From: Treponema sp. UBA937
GTDB lineage: Bacteria; Spirochaetota; Spirochaetia; Treponematales; Breznakiellaceae
Assembly (NCBI GenBank): GCA_002293455.1
Contig: DBDH01000114.1
Coordinates: 45,375-109,374 of the forward strand
DNA length: 64,000 bases
Direction: 5' to 3'
A program made the position numbers and the translations under genes. Below are positions 17,052 through 25,707 of the stretch, piece by piece (the first letter of the stretch is position 1; every line of letters begins with the position of its first letter). The notes under the pieces are model-generated. The model ran no database searches and was not told where the DNA came from. It saw nothing but the letters and a program-made list of their open reading frames with translations.

Positions 17052-17804
17052 CTACTCCGTCAATATTTCCGTATGATCATGAAAAATCGCGATGGTGTGT
17101 TCCCAATGAGCCGAAGGCTTGTCGTCGGCGGTGACTACGGTCCAGTCATCTTCAAGAAGTTCCACATCGCCGGTTCCAAGGTTGATCATGGGCTCAATGG
17201 CAAGGACCATGCCTTGCATCAATTTCGGATTGGGACCATGCGCGTAATTAGGGACTTGGGGGTCTTCGTGAACATCAAAGCCTACGCCATGACCGCAATA
17301 TTGATGTACAACTCCGTATCCATGCCCGGACGCGTGTCCGTAAATCGCGCGGGAAATTTCCAGGAGACGCGTTCCGGCCTTTGCCTTTTCGATACCTTTG
17401 TAGAGGCATTCCCTTGTCACTTCGTTGAGCTTGTGAACTTCATCGCTGACCCGGCCGACTTCAACGCTTACCGAAGCGTCGCTGATATACCCGCCAAGAT
17501 CGATGCCGCAGTCCAGGGAAACGAGATCCCCGTCGGCAAACTTCCTCCTGGAAGGAATGCCGTGAATGACTTCGTTATTTATAGATATGCAGACAGCTCC
17601 CGGGAAGGGATTATTTTTCGGACCATAGTCCAAAATGGCGGGTTTTCCTCCGGCCTTCTTTATCCAATTCTTCGTCCATTGATCAATCTCTAGACCGCTT
17701 ACCCCGATTTTTACCAGTGGAACAAGTTCCTTGAACATAGCGCTCAAGAGTTTACACGATTCCCGAATCCCGTCAATTTGTTGAAGATTTTTTAAACGTA
17801 TCAT
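17052..17804 (-). CDS. map: Type I methionine aminopeptidase
   Basis: 250 aa. Removes the initiator methionine from new proteins. The five metal ligands are all visible in SLDCGIDLGGYISD (two Asp), CGHGVGFDVHE (His), LAIEPM (Glu) and AHWEHT (Glu). A ribosome binding site (aatgagga) precedes the ATG, which overlaps the stop of a 30-codon ORF. A relic of a second copy lies at 3459-3533. Confidence 0.95.
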   Translation of the reverse strand: MIRLKNLQQIDGIRESCKLLSAMFKELVPLVKIGVSGLEIDQWTKNWIKKAGGKPAILDYGPKNNPFPGAVCISINNEVIHGIPSRRKFADGDLVSLDCGIDLGGYISDASVSVEVGRVSDEVHKLNEVTRECLYKGIEKAKAGTRLLEISRAIYGHASGHGYGVVHQYCGHGVGFDVHEDPQVPNYAHGPNPKLMQGMVLAIEPMINLGTGDVELLEDDWTVVTADDKPSAHWEHTIAIFHDHTEILTE

Positions 17805-17893
17805 ATTTCCTCATTAATTCCCGCGTTCAGCCATGATGATCCCGCCCTTGAGTTTTTGGATTTTTCCCCAATAATTTTATAATGATGATTCAT
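17801..17893 (-). CDS. Small ORF translationally coupled to map
   Basis: 30 aa, starting MNHHYKIIGEKSK. It has a good ribosome binding site (agaggaaag, 5-6 bases before the ATG) and its TGA overlaps the map ATG (ATGA). A possible promoter lies just upstream. The peptide is basic and matches no family I know. It may be a real microprotein or a leader ORF that couples translation of map. Confidence 0.4.
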   Translation of the reverse strand: MNHHYKIIGEKSKNSRAGSSWLNAGINEEI

Positions 17894-17915
17894 ATCTTTC
17901 CTCTTCTTAATATTC

Positions 17916-17942
17916 ATATTACGTTTTTATGTTTTGTGTCAA
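17916..17942 (-). promoter_or_regulatory. Candidate promoter of the sORF-map unit
   Basis: TTGACA (17937-17942) and TAATAT (17916-17921) with a short 15-base spacer, about 20 bases before the small ORF. Spacer length lowers confidence. Confidence 0.4.
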
Positions 17943-18071
17943 TGAAGCAAAAAAAATTCCAACAATTTCAAAGCAAGAATCATACTGATGCCATATTAAT
18001 GGTATAACGGCAATCAAAGATTGCTTTCAAAAAATCACAGGAAATGATATATTAGAAGGAGGAGCTGCACG

Positions 18072-18650
18072 ATGGAGAACATTCAAGAACAGATTGATTA
18101 TCCAAGAGGTCTCACTTTTGAAAAGGTCTGGGCATCTTTACAGGAAAATGCCAGAGAGATGAAGGAAGCCCATGCGCGAACCGAAGCCGTTCTGGCTGAA
18201 ACGCAAAAATCGATGAACAAAACCATTGGCGATTTGAACAATAAGCTCGGTATTATTGCTGAAAATCTGCTTACGCCCAATCTGGTTGAAAATTTTAAGA
18301 TGCTCGGTTTTACCTTCCAGATAATGGGTCCTCACCGAAGAATATACAATGATGACAATTCTTTAAAAACCGAAATAGATGTCTTTCTTGAAAACAGCAA
18401 GCAGGCGATGGCGGTAGAAGTAAAAACAACCTGCAGGCGCGATGATGTTGATTATCACCTTGCACGCATGGAGAAAGTCCGCCGTCATGCTGATTCTCAC
18501 GGCGACAAGCGTCAGCTTTATGGAGCGATAGCAGCAACCATTATTGACGAAGATACAAAACGCTATGCGCTGAAAAATGGTTTCTATTTGATCGAACCGT
18601 CCGGTGAAAATGTTACCATAACAAAACCGGATATTGAAAAAGTGTGGTAA
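18072..18650 (+). CDS. PD-(D/E)XK nuclease-like protein with coiled coil (copy 1)
   Basis: 192 aa. N-terminal signature YPRGLTFEKVWASL, a helical region (about residues 30-65), then a nuclease-like core: EIDVFLEN...AVEVKT supplies the Asp and the ExK pair of the PD-(D/E)XK superfamily, followed by RRDDVDYHLARMEKVR. It resembles the DUF3782-type family that occurs in several copies per genome. A paralogue is at 54927-55493. Strong ribosome binding site (aaggaggag). Role unknown; no partner methylase is adjacent. Confidence 0.75.
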   Translation: MENIQEQIDYPRGLTFEKVWASLQENAREMKEAHARTEAVLAETQKSMNKTIGDLNNKLGIIAENLLTPNLVENFKMLGFTFQIMGPHRRIYNDDNSLKTEIDVFLENSKQAMAVEVKTTCRRDDVDYHLARMEKVRRHADSHGDKRQLYGAIAATIIDEDTKRYALKNGFYLIEPSGENVTITKPDIEKVW

Positions 18651-18664
18651 ATGAAGACTTTCCC

Positions 18665-19441
18665 TTACACCTTTAGCTTTTTTCTCAAACCCGCGGCATT
18701 TGGCAGCGCGGGGTCTTTATTCAAAGCGTCTTTAAACACCGTTTGGGCCCCATGAAATTCGCCCATCTTAAAAAGGGTTTCGGCGATGGAACGCATCCAG
18801 CGGGCTTCATCTTTAGACGAAAATTTCAGGGCAAGCATTTCTTCCAGACATTCGATATATGTTTCATCATCCACTGCATGACGAAGACGGAGCCGGACGA
18901 GTTCTTTTAAAAAAGTTTCTACTTCTGTCATAAAATGTTTAAAGTAGGGCTTTTTTCTTTCTTCGCGGACAAGGGATGTTAAAAGGCAGAATGTTTCAAA
19001 AATCTCGCCGCGTTTTTCAAGTTCTTCCGCCAGGATGAAAGCGCAGTCCATCCAGTCTTCACGGTCAAGATATTTTTCTAAGCGAAAATCGAGGCCGCCT
19101 TGGTTCCGCCAAACTTCAATCGCGTCATCATCTTCTAAATGGAGGAAATAATAAAAGATCAATTTTGCCTGACTGAAAGGATCATCGGTTTTTTCTTTGA
19201 GAAAAGTCCGGTAATCGAAAGTTGATTGTTTGACAAAACGTATGTAGGCAATATCATATTTTTCCCTTCTTGCGGGATCGGACAAAACCTCGTAAGCAGT
19301 GAGGAGTTTGCGCATCCTATTTTCGGTTCCCTTGCCGACGACATCGGGGTGACTTTTCTTCGCAAGATTCCGAAACGCCTTTTTTATTTCATCAGGCGAT
19401 GCGTCCTGTTTTACGCCAAGAAGACTATAATAATTTTCCAC
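18665..19441 (-). CDS. J-domain protein
   Basis: 258 aa. Residues 1-65 are a DnaJ domain (YYSLLGVKQDASPDEIKKAF) with the HPD motif in KKSHPDVV, which stimulates DnaK ATPase. The rest is helical and repeat-like (TPR-like helices near the C-terminus), with no Gly/Phe or zinc region, so it is not DnaJ itself. GTG start. No ribosome binding site; a consensus promoter ends 7 bases before the GTG, pointing to a leaderless mRNA separate from the aldo/keto reductase gene upstream. Confidence 0.87.
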   Translation of the reverse strand: MENYYSLLGVKQDASPDEIKKAFRNLAKKSHPDVVGKGTENRMRKLLTAYEVLSDPARREKYDIAYIRFVKQSTFDYRTFLKEKTDDPFSQAKLIFYYFLHLEDDDAIEVWRNQGGLDFRLEKYLDREDWMDCAFILAEELEKRGEIFETFCLLTSLVREERKKPYFKHFMTEVETFLKELVRLRLRHAVDDETYIECLEEMLALKFSSKDEARWMRSIAETLFKMGEFHGAQTVFKDALNKDPALPNAAGLRKKLKV

Positions 19442-19448
19442 TTAAAAA

Positions 19449-19477
19449 ATAATACTTAAAAATTAATACAATTTCAA
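19449..19477 (-). promoter_or_regulatory. Promoter of J-domain gene
   Basis: TTGAAA (19472-19477, within the last codons of the upstream gene), a 17-base spacer, TATTAT (19449-19454), then 7 bases to the GTG start. Confidence 0.6.
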
Positions 19478-20455
19478 GATTTCTTCGATTGCGCTCAGCT
19501 CCTCTCCGTTAAATTCCGTTCTGTTGATGACCTTGATATTATCTTCGATCTGTTCAACTTTGCTTGCGCCGATTAAAACGCTTGTAACATTATTTTTCCG
19601 AAGCACCCATGACAAAGCCATCTGCGCAAGGCTTTGACCGCGTTTTTGGGCGATTGCGTTCAAGGCTTGCAGTCTGCCAATTAACTCAGGCGTAAGCCTT
19701 GAACGTTTTAAAGTCTCATCTCTGGAAGCGCGGCTGTTTGCCTCCACGCCGTTAAGATATTTATCCGTGAGCAAACCTTGAGCCAAGGGGCTGAAACAAA
19801 TGCAGCCGATTCCGCTTTCATAAAGATGATCCAGAAGGCCGGATGTTTCAGGAGCTCTATGAAGCATGTTATATGCAAGTTGATGAATAAACAAGGGAAC
19901 ATTATTCGCCTTCAATATGGCGGCGATTTTTTTTGTTTCCTCAAGACCGTAATTAGAAATGCCGGCATAGAGGGCTTTCCCCTGGCGGACAATGTCAATC
20001 AAAGCGCCGGCGGATTCTTCGATAGGCGTGTCAGGATCAAATCGATGATGATAAAAAATATCAACGTAATCGACATTCATTCTTTTTAAACTTGCGTTAA
20101 GGCTGCTGATTAAATATTTGCGGGAGCCTCCATCTCCATAGGGACCCGGCCACATTCCGTAGCCTGCTTTAGTGGAAATAATCATCTCGTCCCGGTAAGG
20201 AGCCAAATCGCTTTTCATAATTCTGCCGAAATTTTCTTCAGCCGATCCGTGTACTGGTCCGTAGTTGTTTGCAAGATCGATATGGGTGATTCCTAAATCG
20301 AACGCTCTGAACAGCATCTTCTTCTGGTTTTCCAAAGGGTCAAGCGAACCAAAATTCTGCCAAAGCCCTAAGGATACCAAGGGCAGTTTAACGCCGCTTC
20401 TGCCGCATTTGGCAAAAACCATTTTGTCATAACGATTATCCGACGCAAGATACAT
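19463..20455 (-). CDS. Aldo/keto reductase, YghZ/Gpr-like
   Basis: 330 aa. NADPH-dependent (alpha/beta)8 barrel. AKR landmarks: GITHIDLANNYGP (catalytic Asp and Tyr), STKAGYGMWPGPYGDGGS, YVDIFYHHR, GISNYG and SVLIGASKVEQIEDN. The WPGPYGDGGSRKYL stretch is typical of the L-glyceraldehyde-3-phosphate reductase group, which detoxifies methylglyoxal and related aldehydes. Strong ribosome binding site (aggagg). Confidence 0.9.
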   Translation of the reverse strand: MYLASDNRYDKMVFAKCGRSGVKLPLVSLGLWQNFGSLDPLENQKKMLFRAFDLGITHIDLANNYGPVHGSAEENFGRIMKSDLAPYRDEMIISTKAGYGMWPGPYGDGGSRKYLISSLNASLKRMNVDYVDIFYHHRFDPDTPIEESAGALIDIVRQGKALYAGISNYGLEETKKIAAILKANNVPLFIHQLAYNMLHRAPETSGLLDHLYESGIGCICFSPLAQGLLTDKYLNGVEANSRASRDETLKRSRLTPELIGRLQALNAIAQKRGQSLAQMALSWVLRKNNVTSVLIGASKVEQIEDNIKVINRTEFNGEELSAIEEILKLY

Positions 20456-20533
20456 ATAGTCCTCCTGGATTCTATTTCCGCAAAAAAACCTGCTGCAAAA
20501 CTAAAGTGTAATTTTACGATTTCCTCTCATTGC

Positions 20534-22462
20534 TCAGCCCCAAACTTTGATTCTGTTCTTCCCTGCTTTAAGGCATGAAAGCGGTCCCGGAACAGTCTTT
20601 CCGGCGGTATCCGCGTCTAAAAGATCGGAATCGAGGAGCAAATCTGAGCCGTTGGGATTTTCAAAATCAGCATCAACAATGCGTACCCTGCCCAATGTTT
20701 TAGTGCCATGAGGAACGGAAGTGAAGCTCTCAAAATCCTGCGGCAGTGAGATGTTCAGGTAAACTTCATCGCCGTTCTCTTCTATTGAGTATCCGGCATC
20801 AAAACCGGAATTCTCCAGCTTGGTTTCTTCCCGGGCAAACGCTTTCGCGCCGCTTATGTAGACATTGTTGTTCACATAAACGGGCTGTTCCACTTTTTCA
20901 AAGATTTCAAGATCGCCGGGAACGAGCGCTTCCACGGACGCCATATATTCTTCAAGCGAGGCGGTACAGCCGTCATAACCCGCGGTTCCGGCTTTGTCCG
21001 TCTTGCTGCCGACAAAGATGTTTTGGTACAAACGGTCATCGCCGCCGTATACCATCGCATAGCCTGTAACATCTGTACTATGGGGCGCGTGATAGGGCGT
21101 AGCGCGGTTGAGCATTTTTCTCAGCACCATTTCCCCACCTACAAGATTGTGCACCCAAGCGCTTCCCTGCGCGTGATTGTCAATGGCGTATTTTGCGGTG
21201 AAGATATTATGGTCAACGAGGAATGGTCCATGACTCACTTCAATAAAAAGGTCGCGGCAGTTATTGTAAAAAATGTTTTTACTGACTCTTGTACCCTGCG
21301 CCTGCCAGTCCAGCCAAAGACCCAGCGAACAGCCGTGTATGCGGTTGTTGTGAATCTGAACATCAATTGCCGCGTGAAGTTTTATCCCCGCAATTTCGTG
21401 TCCGTAGAATTCCCGCTTTAAGGCGATGTTGTAGATATGGTTGTTATATATTTCACTGAACACGCAACCCAAGTGCCCGACGATGCCGTTTTGCCCGCAG
21501 TCATAAATAACATTATTACGAATAACATGAGAACCTATTTTTTCCTTTGACCAGCCGGATTTTGCCGCGGTGAATACAGATTCAAGCTGATACTGATAAC
21601 CCGGCTTGTCCTTTCGGAATGTTCTGTAATTATCACCGGAGGAATATTCCTTGCCGATGCTTATCGCGCTGCACTTTGCGTCGTGTATAATGTTGTTTTC
21701 AATGATCCAGCCTTTACTCCAATGCGCGCCAAGAAGTCCGGGCTGATCGCCGGTGGGCGGAGCCCAGGGATTGGCCGAATGAGCCATTTCAAAACCCTGC
21801 ACCGTTATATAGTTGACGCCTGTCTTTTCGGGATAGAAACAGCACTTGCGTACGTTTATTTCGGTCAACTCTTTGTTTGGATCGGCCTCGTGAAAGTTTG
21901 CGTAGATGACGGTATTTTCAGCGTTCACTTCGGCAAACCAAACATATTTTGTCTGGAGAGGATTCTTTACCGGGACAATCGTTTTCGTCCAGTTGTCCAA
22001 TATCTCATTCCTTACAGAAGGATTTTTCACAGCCTCTAAATTTTCTGCTTCATAAAAGGACATTCCGTTTAAGTACACATCACCAAGATGAACATGGCGT
22101 CCGACAGGAAAAATCATCCAGTCACCGATTACGATTTCAGCATAGGGATTCCAGCCGCAAAAAATGGCGTTAGGAACGACAGCCTTCCACACACCGCCGC
22201 CTTCACTCGCCCAGTTACTTACACGCTCGGAACCCTTTATCACAACACGTTCACCCTCGGCGGCCATGTATGTGATTCGGCGGGCATTACTCAACCCGCC
22301 CTCTTTGGGATTAACCCATTCCCTGTACTCGCCCTCATGGACGATGATCGTATCTCCGGCTATTGCAACTTGCGCCGCCTCATTAATTGTAAGGAAGGGG
22401 GTTTCCTTCGTACCGGGATTACCCGCCGCACCGTTTTTTGATACATGATATTCGTTAGCCAT
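20534..22462 (-). CDS. GH120 beta-xylosidase
   Basis: 642 aa. Closely resembles, from memory, XylC of Thermoanaerobacterium (GH120) over its whole length, e.g. TPFLTINEAA, GDTIIVHEGEYREWV, LGDVYLNGMSFYE, GLWLDWQAQGTRVSKN and EVSHGPFLVDHN. The probable catalytic pair, by family analogy, is Asp385 (nucleophile) and Glu408 (acid/base), 23 residues apart. Right-handed beta-helix with a sandwich insert. No signal peptide, so it should act in the cytoplasm on imported xylo-oligosaccharides. Good ribosome binding site (ggagg). No other xylan gene is nearby. Confidence 0.92.
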   Translation of the reverse strand: MANEYHVSKNGAAGNPGTKETPFLTINEAAQVAIAGDTIIVHEGEYREWVNPKEGGLSNARRITYMAAEGERVVIKGSERVSNWASEGGGVWKAVVPNAIFCGWNPYAEIVIGDWMIFPVGRHVHLGDVYLNGMSFYEAENLEAVKNPSVRNEILDNWTKTIVPVKNPLQTKYVWFAEVNAENTVIYANFHEADPNKELTEINVRKCCFYPEKTGVNYITVQGFEMAHSANPWAPPTGDQPGLLGAHWSKGWIIENNIIHDAKCSAISIGKEYSSGDNYRTFRKDKPGYQYQLESVFTAAKSGWSKEKIGSHVIRNNVIYDCGQNGIVGHLGCVFSEIYNNHIYNIALKREFYGHEIAGIKLHAAIDVQIHNNRIHGCSLGLWLDWQAQGTRVSKNIFYNNCRDLFIEVSHGPFLVDHNIFTAKYAIDNHAQGSAWVHNLVGGEMVLRKMLNRATPYHAPHSTDVTGYAMVYGGDDRLYQNIFVGSKTDKAGTAGYDGCTASLEEYMASVEALVPGDLEIFEKVEQPVYVNNNVYISGAKAFAREETKLENSGFDAGYSIEENGDEVYLNISLPQDFESFTSVPHGTKTLGRVRIVDADFENPNGSDLLLDSDLLDADTAGKTVPGPLSCLKAGKNRIKVWG

Positions 22463-22571
22463 TGTATTTCCTCCAATGTATTATTTCTATAAATTTTAAC
22501 ACACATTCAGGAATTTAAACAGTAGTATGAATTTGCAGGATAATCGCACAGGATAAGGCTCCATCAAAGAA

Positions 22572-22991
22572 TTAAAACACTTTTTCCTGGATGAGATTAA
22601 TTTTGAGCCTTCCGCCTAATTTCGCTGCCACTTTTTCAATAGTCAATAATCTTGGATTAGTATTTTTCACATCTTCGAGTTTCCGATACGCCTGCTGCCT
22701 AATGCCCAAAATTTCAGCGGCTTCTTTTTGAGTCCTTTTCCCGCGTAATTTTCTTAATTGCAGAGCAAAAGAAACTTCTGGTAAAACAGGTATAGGATAC
22801 CCTCTTGTATATGCTGCCTTGGGTATTCCAAAGTTATTTTTTATCAATGAGGAAAGATGTCCGTTTAACGCTTCTTTTGCCATTTCAATGGCTTCTTCTA
22901 AACTCTCTCCTTGGGAATAACATCCCTTTATATCGGGGAATTCAACAGCATACACAGTACCTATCTGTTCAATTTTAGCTTGATATATCAT
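22572..22991 (-). CDS. Orphan HicB-like antitoxin/regulator with HTH
   Basis: About 139 aa from the ATG at 22991; earlier non-ATG starts are possible. Residues 1-50 are a HicB partial RNase-H fold (VYAVEFPDIKGCYSQGESLEEA). Residues 75-125 are a Cro/C1-like helix-turn-helix (TQKEAAEILGIRQQAYRKLE). No hicA lies next to it. A perfect 8-bp inverted repeat sits just upstream of the start and may be its operator. Confidence 0.78.
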   Translation of the reverse strand: MIYQAKIEQIGTVYAVEFPDIKGCYSQGESLEEAIEMAKEALNGHLSSLIKNNFGIPKAAYTRGYPIPVLPEVSFALQLRKLRGKRTQKEAAEILGIRQQAYRKLEDVKNTNPRLLTIEKVAAKLGGRLKINLIQEKVF

Positions 22992-23000
22992 AATATAATC

Positions 23001-23022
23001 AATACAACTCACTGGTTGTATT
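23001..23022. promoter_or_regulatory. Palindromic candidate operator of orphan hicB
   Basis: AATACAAC, 6 bases, GTTGTATT: perfect 8-bp inverted repeat 10 bases before the hicB ATG. HicB proteins commonly repress their own promoters at such sites. Confidence 0.5.
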
Positions 23023-23052
23023 ATCAAGATTCTTTATTATAATTGAAACAAT

Positions 23053-23096
23053 AAAAAACCGCTTCAAACACAGAAGATTCTATGCTTAAAGCGGTT
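23053..23096 (-). terminator. Intrinsic terminator of putP
   Basis: On the minus strand AACCGCTT and AAGCGGTT form an 8-bp stem with a long internal loop, followed by a run of Ts, 28 bases after the putP stop. Confidence 0.7.
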
Positions 23097-23123
23097 CTGT
23101 TAAGGGGAAATCGTTTTTCAGTT

Positions 23124-24656
23124 TTAAATATCTACTTCCTGAACCCGGTCGAATTGTTCTTCAATCGATGCATCAGGGCGTTTCGTTAAAAGCGAAACAA
23201 CAACGATACATATAATTGAAATGATGAAGGCCGGGAGTAATTCATAAAGCGGGAAGTGAGGTTTGACAAATTCATTCCATACCAGTACGGTTACGCCCCC
23301 GGAAACAACTCCGGCGATGGCTCCCGCGGCGTTCATCCGTTTCCAGAAAAGCGACAACAGAATTGCCGGTCCGATAGTAGCGCCGAATCCTGCCCATGCG
23401 TAGGATACCAAATTGAAGACCGAAGACTCCGGGTTGGAGGCAAGAATCGCCGCGAGTATCGCGACTATAATAACAGCAATCCTCGAAATCCAGAGCAGTG
23501 TTTTGGGGCTGGCATCTTTTCCAAAGATGGAACGGTACACATCTTCCGAAACCGCGGAAGATGTAACTAGGAGCTGAGAATCGGCGGTACTCATAATCGC
23601 GGAAAGAATCGCGGTCAAAAGGATTCCGGCAATAATCATGAGCCAGGGGCCGGTGAAGATACTTTTTACGAGCTCAATAAAAACCCGCTCTCCGTCCATC
23701 GACGCAAAACTTGACGGGTTCATGTGAATGGACAAATACGCCTTGCCGATAACGCCGACAAAAACCGCAAAGGCCAATGACACAAGCACCCAAACCATAG
23801 CGATCCTTCGCGCCGGTTTGATTTCGCGGGAATGGCGGATTCCCATAAACCTTGTAATGATATGAGGCTGCCCGAAATAGCCAAGCCCCCAAGCCAATGC
23901 GGACGCGATTCCCAACGCGCCGTAAGTATTAAAGCCGAACCAGTCCGAAAGTACGAGCGCCCTTCCCGCGATTGCCGGCGCCGCCAAAATCGCGTTTGCG
24001 GCTTCCATACCGCCGGTTTTTGCAAGCGCTGTAATCACGACAACAATCAGCGCAACAAACATCAAACAACCTTGAATAAGATCGGTCCAGCAGACGGCCA
24101 AGAATCCGCCAAGGAAGGTGTAGGATACAATGATAACAGCGCCGATAACGAGGGCAATCCGATAATCCATGCCGAACACCGATTCAAAGAGCTTTGCACC
24201 GGCGGAGAACTGGGCCGCTGTGTAAATAAGAAAAAAGATGATGATGAAAACCGCGGCGGAAGTCCGCAGGATTTTTGTTTTATCCTGAAAACGGTTTTCC
24301 AAATATGACGGAATCGTGATGGAATCATTAAACACAAAAGTGCTTTTTCTCAAACGGCGCGCAAGGATGAGCCAGTTAAGGTAGGTTCCTATCGCAAGTC
24401 CTATCGCCGTCCAAACCGCTTCGGAAAGCCCGTTCTTATGCAAAATCAAAAAAGCGGTTCCGGGGAGTCCCATTAAAAGCCAGCCGCTCATATCCGAAGC
24501 CTGGGCGCTCATAGCGGCAACCATCGGATTAAGAGAGCGTCCGCCCAACAGATAATCCTGCTGGGTCTTGTTGCGCCTGTGGTAATAAATACCAACCGCA
24601 ATCATCAGAATAAGATACAATCCTAAAACAACACCGTGGACAATCGTTTCAATCAT
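23124..24656 (-). CDS. putP: Sodium/solute symporter, PutP (proline) type
   Basis: 510 aa, about 13 membrane segments. SSS-family features: DYLLGGRSLNPMVAAMSAQASDMSGWLLMG near the N-terminus (printed in part: GGRSLNP, SQASDMSGW-like), FLGGFLAVCWTDLIQG, and GLGYFGQPHIITRFM. The last is typical of sodium/proline symporters. Good ribosome binding site (aaagga). It takes up proline with Na+. It is followed by its own terminator. Confidence 0.9.
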   Translation of the reverse strand: MIETIVHGVVLGLYLILMIAVGIYYHRRNKTQQDYLLGGRSLNPMVAAMSAQASDMSGWLLMGLPGTAFLILHKNGLSEAVWTAIGLAIGTYLNWLILARRLRKSTFVFNDSITIPSYLENRFQDKTKILRTSAAVFIIIFFLIYTAAQFSAGAKLFESVFGMDYRIALVIGAVIIVSYTFLGGFLAVCWTDLIQGCLMFVALIVVVITALAKTGGMEAANAILAAPAIAGRALVLSDWFGFNTYGALGIASALAWGLGYFGQPHIITRFMGIRHSREIKPARRIAMVWVLVSLAFAVFVGVIGKAYLSIHMNPSSFASMDGERVFIELVKSIFTGPWLMIIAGILLTAILSAIMSTADSQLLVTSSAVSEDVYRSIFGKDASPKTLLWISRIAVIIVAILAAILASNPESSVFNLVSYAWAGFGATIGPAILLSLFWKRMNAAGAIAGVVSGGVTVLVWNEFVKPHFPLYELLPAFIISIICIVVVSLLTKRPDASIEEQFDRVQEVDI

Positions 24657-25077
24657 AATCGTTCCTTTCTATGTGAAATGAAGTTAAAAAAACAATGCAT
24701 TATTATATCATATTTTGGGAAAATCTAAAGACTAAAAAGTAAAATTTGATAGAAAAACGATAGGTATTTAACAAAAAAAACACACTTTTCACTATTATGA
24801 ATAGTTAAGGAGGAGATTCACTAAATTTACTGTTTCATTACGCTTGAGGCAATTGCAACCGCTTAAAAATGCGTATTTTGCCGAACTTTAGTTCGCGCCT
24901 TCAGGCGAAAAATCGCATGAGCCTCAGCAAAACTAACCGAGTTTTGCAAGAGGCTCGCTTATCTAAAAATTATTTCTACAAAATACAAAGCCTTAGAGAT
25001 ACCTCTGTTGTAAGATTTTACGGTCATTTCTGTGCCAGTTTCCAGCATTGCTGAATCCTCCACATGTATTCAATATT
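24657..25077. other. Non-coding gap with palindromic element
   Basis: About 420 bases with no convincing gene. It holds the putP upstream region, a small GCGCCT/AGGCG hairpin near 24893-24910, and the nested palindrome at 24919-24956. A 61-codon ORF at 24869-25054 has no ribosome binding site and unnatural composition. Confidence 0.6.
24919..24956. repeat. Nested palindromic repeat (copy 1)
   Basis: GAGCCTC-a-GCAAAACT, 5-base loop, AGTTTTGC-aa-GAGGCTC. The 13-mer GAGGCAATTGCAA at 24845-24857 also occurs, inverted, inside the palindrome at 58919-59001, whose core has the same GCAAAAACT/AGTTTTGC stem. A dispersed REP-like element is likely. Confidence 0.5.
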
Positions 25078-25104
25078 GACAGGTTCAGATTTTCCGAACC
25101 TGTC
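25078..25104 (-). terminator. Terminator-like hairpin after lipoprotein gene
   Basis: GACAGGTTC and GAACCTGTC form a perfect 9-bp stem with a 9-base loop, 20 bases after the stop of the minus-strand lipoprotein gene; the tract after it is AT-rich. Confidence 0.65.
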
Positions 25105-25124
25105 AATTATTCCAAAAAACCAGT

Positions 25125-25643
25125 CTATGACTTAAGTTCCCATTTTTTTAACAACTCGGAACGTTCTGTAGTGTCGTACAATTCAAGATCATAGCCCAGT
25201 ACTATCTCGATTATTAAAAGATTTATAGCCCGCTTTTTCCCTTTTACGGTGTATTCTCCACCTGGTTTAAATGCATACGACAACTCGATATTATCAAATT
25301 TTGTGTCGCGGGATATTGTTCCTCCTGCCGGATGGTTCTCTACTTTGGTAAACGTTAGGTCAAAAACAAAACTGTTCTCTCCTGCCGGTACAGTAAATTT
25401 ATAATCATCATTACTCCAATTGCTTCCGCTGTGCAGTTCGTCTCCTATGTTACTGCCATTCCATTGATAAAAATGAAACCATCCCTTCTCAGTATGACCT
25501 TCAAATATAACAACAGCACTATCTTCGAGAGGGTGATTTTCATCGATAACAAACTCGTGCGTCGCACCGAATATCGCACATGACGACAACGATATAATTA
25601 TAGCTAATAACACAAAAGCAAAACACAAAAATCTCTTTCCCAT
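25125..25643 (-). CDS. Putative lipoprotein (tandem paralogue B)
   Basis: 172 aa. A signal peptide with lipobox (LSSC, Cys about residue 22) makes it a probable outer- or inner-membrane lipoprotein. The mature part contains an ENHPLEDSA element, a predicted beta-rich fold and a hydrophobic strand LLIIEIVLGYDL. The element and position match the neighbouring lipoprotein (ESISIEDSA), so the two are diverged tandem duplicates. Start chosen at 25643 for its ribosome binding site (agagga). Function unknown. Confidence 0.72.
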   Translation of the reverse strand: MGKRFLCFAFVLLAIIISLSSCAIFGATHEFVIDENHPLEDSAVVIFEGHTEKGWFHFYQWNGSNIGDELHSGSNWSNDDYKFTVPAGENSFVFDLTFTKVENHPAGGTISRDTKFDNIELSYAFKPGGEYTVKGKKRAINLLIIEIVLGYDLELYDTTERSELLKKWELKS

Positions 25644-25707
25644 TTCATTCCTCTTTATTGTAACAAAAATAATATCATTCGAAAACGTTCGAATGTTACA
25701 AACCCAG

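Noticed and set aside
24869..25054. 61-codon ORF in the putP-lipoprotein gap
   Set aside because: No ribosome binding site, spans the palindromic element, and composition unlike neighbouring proteins.
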